From: JAPPHY01 sp034423135
GTDB taxonomy: Bacteria; Chloroflexota; Dehalococcoidia; Lucifugimonadales; UBA2985
Assembly: GCA_034423135.1 (NCBI GenBank)
Contig: DAOUJC010000005.1
Location: 1-64,000, forward strand
Direction of reading: 5' to 3'
DNA: 64,000 nt
The notes under the pieces are model-generated. The model was not told where the DNA came from. It did not search any database and saw only the letters and a program-made list of their open reading frames with translations. Positions 62,383 to 64,000 of this stretch are shown here, one piece after another (within the stretch, counting starts at the first letter, position 1; each line of letters opens with the position of its first letter). A program made the position numbers and the translations under genes.

Positions 62383-62418
62383 CCGCTCGTGGTGAGCCTG
62401 TCGAACCATACGAGCGGG
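62383..62418. repeat. CCGCTCA-family hairpin, compensated copy
   Basis: CCGCTCGTGGT pairs with ACCATACGAGCGG. In other copies the same positions read CTCA and TGAG; here both arms have changed (A to G in one, T to C in the other), so pairing is kept. The core TGAGCCTGTCGAA is unchanged. Confidence 0.75.
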
Positions 62419-62467
62419 CGATTGCCTATGGTACAATCGGTCACAACACTTACGTAGGGTAAAGACT

Positions 62468-64000
62468 ATGAATCAGGACACTATCGGTCTGGACTATCTC
62501 GAACGAGCCTTTGATGAAGGGCATGCCGAGATTACAGGCGATGGGCGGAACCAGCGCATCCGCTATATCGCCGCCGGCCGCTCAGAGCGGTGGAGCGACC
62601 CGGAGGAGAGAGTGCGGGCCGAGCTGTGGGCGGAGCTCATCTACAGGTACGAATACTCACCCGAACGAATAGGCTTCGAGGTCAACGTTCCACGCCGGAC
62701 TCCAAACGACTACGCCGACCTGGTCATCTACGAAGACGACGACCTGAAGTCACCCTACATGGTCTTTGAGTGCAAGCGCCCCGACGTATCCGACGCCGCG
62801 TTTGGCCAGTCCATAGAACAGGCCTGCGGCAACCGAGCCAGCCTTGGCGCCAAGTATTGCGGCGCGGTGGCCGGTCTCACTCGCCGCCTGCTGCGCTTTG
62901 ACCGCTACCCGCCAGCTGAGCGGGAGAGAAACCACATGACCGATATTCCCGTTCGCTACGGGAGCCCCCCATCCTGGCGCTTCTTGAAGAAAGTCCAAGG
63001 CCGTGATCTGACGACTGTTTCGCGGGAAGAGTTGCGGGCCGCCATCCGCAAGTGCCACCAGACCCTCTGGGAGGGCGGCAGGCGCAGTGCCATCGCCGCC
63101 TTTGGCGAGTTCTGCAAGCTGGTCTTCATCAAGCATCGTGATGAGAAGGATCTGGACCGGAAGGAAGGCCAGCATTATGAATTCCAGCGAAAGGACGGGG
63201 AAACTGCCCCCGACCTGGCCAGACGCATAACGATTCTGTATGAGAGCGAGAAGAGCAGGGAGCCGGACGTCTTTACCGAGAGCATCAACGTAGATCCGCC
63301 CATTCTGGCGCAGTGCGTGGAACACCTGGAAGGCATTTCCCTTGAGCACACCGAGCTTGACACCAAAGGAGTGGCCTTCGAGGAATTCATGGGCAGCTTC
63401 TTCAAGGGTGACTTCGGGCAGTACTTCACTCCCCGGGAGTTGATCGCTTTCTGCGTGGAAATGCTTGACCCGAAGCGCACCGACCTAGTGCTCGACCCGG
63501 CCTGCGGCTCCGGCGGATTCCTGCTCTACGCAATGGACCACGTTCGCCGGGAGGCAGATCAAAGGTACTCTCCAGGCGGCGAACAGCACCTCCTGTACTG
63601 GCACGACTTCGCCCAGAAGAACCTCTTTGGCATTGAGATAAACGATGAACTGGCCCGGGTCGCCAAGATGAACATGATCATTCACGACGACGGCCATACC
63701 AACATCGTTGGCCACGACGCCCTGGACTTCTCTGAGAACATTCGCAGCAAGAATAGCGGCGTCGACCTACGCAAATTCGATCTCATCCTCACCAACCCGC
63801 CCTTCGGCGCAGTCGTAAAGCGCACGGAGAAGGGGGACGGCTACCTAGAGCAGTTCGACTTGAGGCATTACCTGGGCAAGAGCTATCCAGTATATTCCGA
63901 CATGACGGGAGAAGACGGCGACTCCAGCGCGAAGACGGGCGCAAGAGCAGTAAGAGCACGGGCCAGCATCAAGACCGAGCTCCTGTTCCTGGAGCGGGTT
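62468..64000 (+). CDS. Nuclease-methyltransferase fusion of type I class, partial
   Basis: 511 codons are visible and the frame is open at the window edge. The N-terminal HSDR_N-like nuclease module has Asp 84 (DYADLVIYED) and the E-x-K motif FECKRPD (Glu 101, Lys 103). An HsdM N-terminal helical part follows (about 180-310) with FFKGDFGQYFTPRELIAF. The gamma-class adenine methyltransferase has motif I LDPACGSGGFLLYA at 342 and motif IV NPPFGA at 443. It could combine restriction and modification in one chain or act as the M subunit with a separate HsdS downstream. A CCGCTCA hairpin lies 50 bases before the start. Confidence 0.85.
   Translation, partial: MNQDTIGLDYLERAFDEGHAEITGDGRNQRIRYIAAGRSERWSDPEERVRAELWAELIYRYEYSPERIGFEVNVPRRTPNDYADLVIYEDDDLKSPYMVFECKRPDVSDAAFGQSIEQACGNRASLGAKYCGAVAGLTRRLLRFDRYPPAERERNHMTDIPVRYGSPPSWRFLKKVQGRDLTTVSREELRAAIRKCHQTLWEGGRRSAIAAFGEFCKLVFIKHRDEKDLDRKEGQHYEFQRKDGETAPDLARRITILYESEKSREPDVFTESINVDPPILAQCVEHLEGISLEHTELDTKGVAFEEFMGSFFKGDFGQYFTPRELIAFCVEMLDPKRTDLVLDPACGSGGFLLYAMDHVRREADQRYSPGGEQHLLYWHDFAQKNLFGIEINDELARVAKMNMIIHDDGHTNIVGHDALDFSENIRSKNSGVDLRKFDLILTNPPFGAVVKRTEKGDGYLEQFDLRHYLGKSYPVYSDMTGEDGDSSAKTGARAVRARASIKTELLFLERV

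Overview
This is a GC-rich bacterial chromosome segment with genes on both strands and no rRNA. I could not place the organism by a marker gene. The best guess is a Chloroflexota bacterium, perhaps a SAR202/Dehalococcoidia-type lineage. This rests on the 11-subunit complex I cluster, lipoproteins with long Thr-Pro linkers, a short EF-Ts, many families of small palindromic repeats, and the mix of housekeeping genes. Treat it as an inference of moderate to low confidence.

Layout. 1-2262 holds a stand-alone thiolase-fold gene between two repeat-rich, gene-poor stretches. 2263-6419 (minus) is a compact phage-packaging remnant with its own promoter: membrane protein, two or three tiny genes, large terminase, a zinc-finger/HTH protein and portal, but no capsid or tail genes. 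6505-16488 carries a methyltransferase, relA-rpsT (minus), a gliding-type ABC exporter operon of four genes, and cinA. 16571-22135 (minus) has a NorD-like VWA protein with its CbbQ/NorQ AAA partner, coaE, and membrane proteins. 22535-28570 has a DUF255 thioredoxin-fold protein, a VOC protein, an orphan LivJ-type lipoprotein, a small GIY-YIG nuclease gene framed by terminal inverted repeats, a homocysteine methyltransferase-like gene and a lipoprotein cyclophilin. 28640-32814 is a type III restriction-modification pair.

32915-41800 is the classic rpsB-tsf-frr-uppS-cdsA-dxr-rseP-ispG block (minus). It links ribosome recycling, undecaprenyl and phospholipid precursor synthesis and the MEP isoprenoid pathway. 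It is split after tsf by two plus-strand genes, a voltage-gated cation channel and a HEPN-like protein, and pyrH is absent at the expected place. 41977-51810 is an accessory zone threaded through NAD synthesis genes (nadC, nadA) and miaB. It has HigBA, ParE-type and HicBA toxin-antitoxin pairs, a two-gene islet bracketed by duplicated nadA 3' ends, and a second islet bracketed by an intact tRNA-Ser and a decayed copy of it. The second islet contains a large repeat-bearing lipoprotein metallopeptidase.

51904-61832 (minus) is a continuous nuoABCDHIJKLMN operon lacking nuoEFG, read from a good promoter with a hairpin leader. The right edge has an orphan HicB and the start of a nuclease-methyltransferase fusion of the type I restriction class, which runs out of the window.

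The items most worth a second look are the GIY-YIG/TIR unit, the two duplication-bracketed islets, the repeat-metallopeptidase lipoprotein, the phage packaging cassette, and the channel with a Gly in its selectivity filter.
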